Shown piece after piece: positions 63,879-64,000 of a stretch of DNA of 64,000 nt (the stretch's first letter is position 1; every line of letters begins with the position of its first letter). The position numbers were made by a program, and so were the translations under genes. The DNA is from Burhinus oedicnemus (Eukaryota > Chordata > Aves > Charadriiformes > Burhinidae): positions 3,182,360 to 3,246,359 of the forward strand of contig VFFE01007836.1 in NCBI GenBank assembly GCA_008921705.1, read 5' to 3'. Below the pieces are notes generated by a model that saw only the letters and a list, made by a program, of their open reading frames with translations, had not been told where the DNA came from and ran no database searches.

Positions 63879-64000
63879 GTAAACAGATTTTACCTATATG
63901 CATTTCTGTTCCGTGCTTGCTTGAAAAACTTATTCAAGAAACCATTAGTTCAAGGGTTGAACTTTATGTCACAGCACCTTACACTAACATGTTCTCTAAG
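63879..64000 (+). other. ADGRL4: Start of ADGRL4 intron 2 (runs off the window)
   Basis: The sequence after the GTAAAC donor is AT-rich and has stops in all useful frames. Nothing else is seen before the window ends. The next exon would be expected to start with the last two bases of an acidic-residue codon (phase 1). Confidence 0.6.

Noticed and set aside
1..64000. CRISPR arrays, operons, phage or plasmid features
   Set aside because: No regularly spaced direct repeats or dense coding; the sequence is a vertebrate chromosome.

Overview
The window looks like a gene-poor, AT-rich stretch of a sauropsid chromosome, most likely a bird. Two LINE copies belong to the CR1 family, the dominant retrotransposon of birds. 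One of them ends in the ATTCTATG-type octamer tail typical of CR1. Bacterial features (operons, Shine-Dalgarno sites, dense long ORFs) are absent. A crocodilian or turtle cannot be fully excluded, because CR1 and the palindromic MITE-like repeats also occur there.

Positions 1 to about 61,700 contain no host gene that I can recognise. This part holds scattered transposon fossils, microsatellites and unique intergenic DNA. The supported elements are: a minus-strand CR1 3' fragment (16352-16795); two short palindromic MITE-like elements (20789-20876, 25372-25443); a probable solo retroviral LTR with a 5-bp target duplication (31876-32936); MIR-type SINE relics (about 39285-39400 and 42990-43075); a 5'-truncated CR1 with a long open reverse-transcriptase frame (about 48390-49831); an unclassified GC-richer block with an exact 45-bp tandem duplication (53836-54600); an older CR1/L3-like RT relic (about 54640-54985); an unclassified repeat family in several diverged copies (about 58768-59262 and 60790-61200); and an L2-like relic (about 59370-59790).

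The one host gene lies at the right end on the plus strand. A first coding exon (62192-62213) encodes the start of a signal peptide. It splices in phase 1, across a 1,515-bp intron, to a 150-bp exon (63729-63878) that completes the signal peptide and encodes one EGF-like domain. Order, phase and residues fit the N-terminus of ADGRL4 (ELTD1), an endothelial adhesion GPCR. The rest of the gene continues beyond the window. The gene-poor DNA to the left would then be its upstream intergenic region, which fits the sparse neighbourhood of ADGRL4 in other vertebrates. I found no new multi-gene system here; the most useful results are the two short exons and the repeat boundaries.
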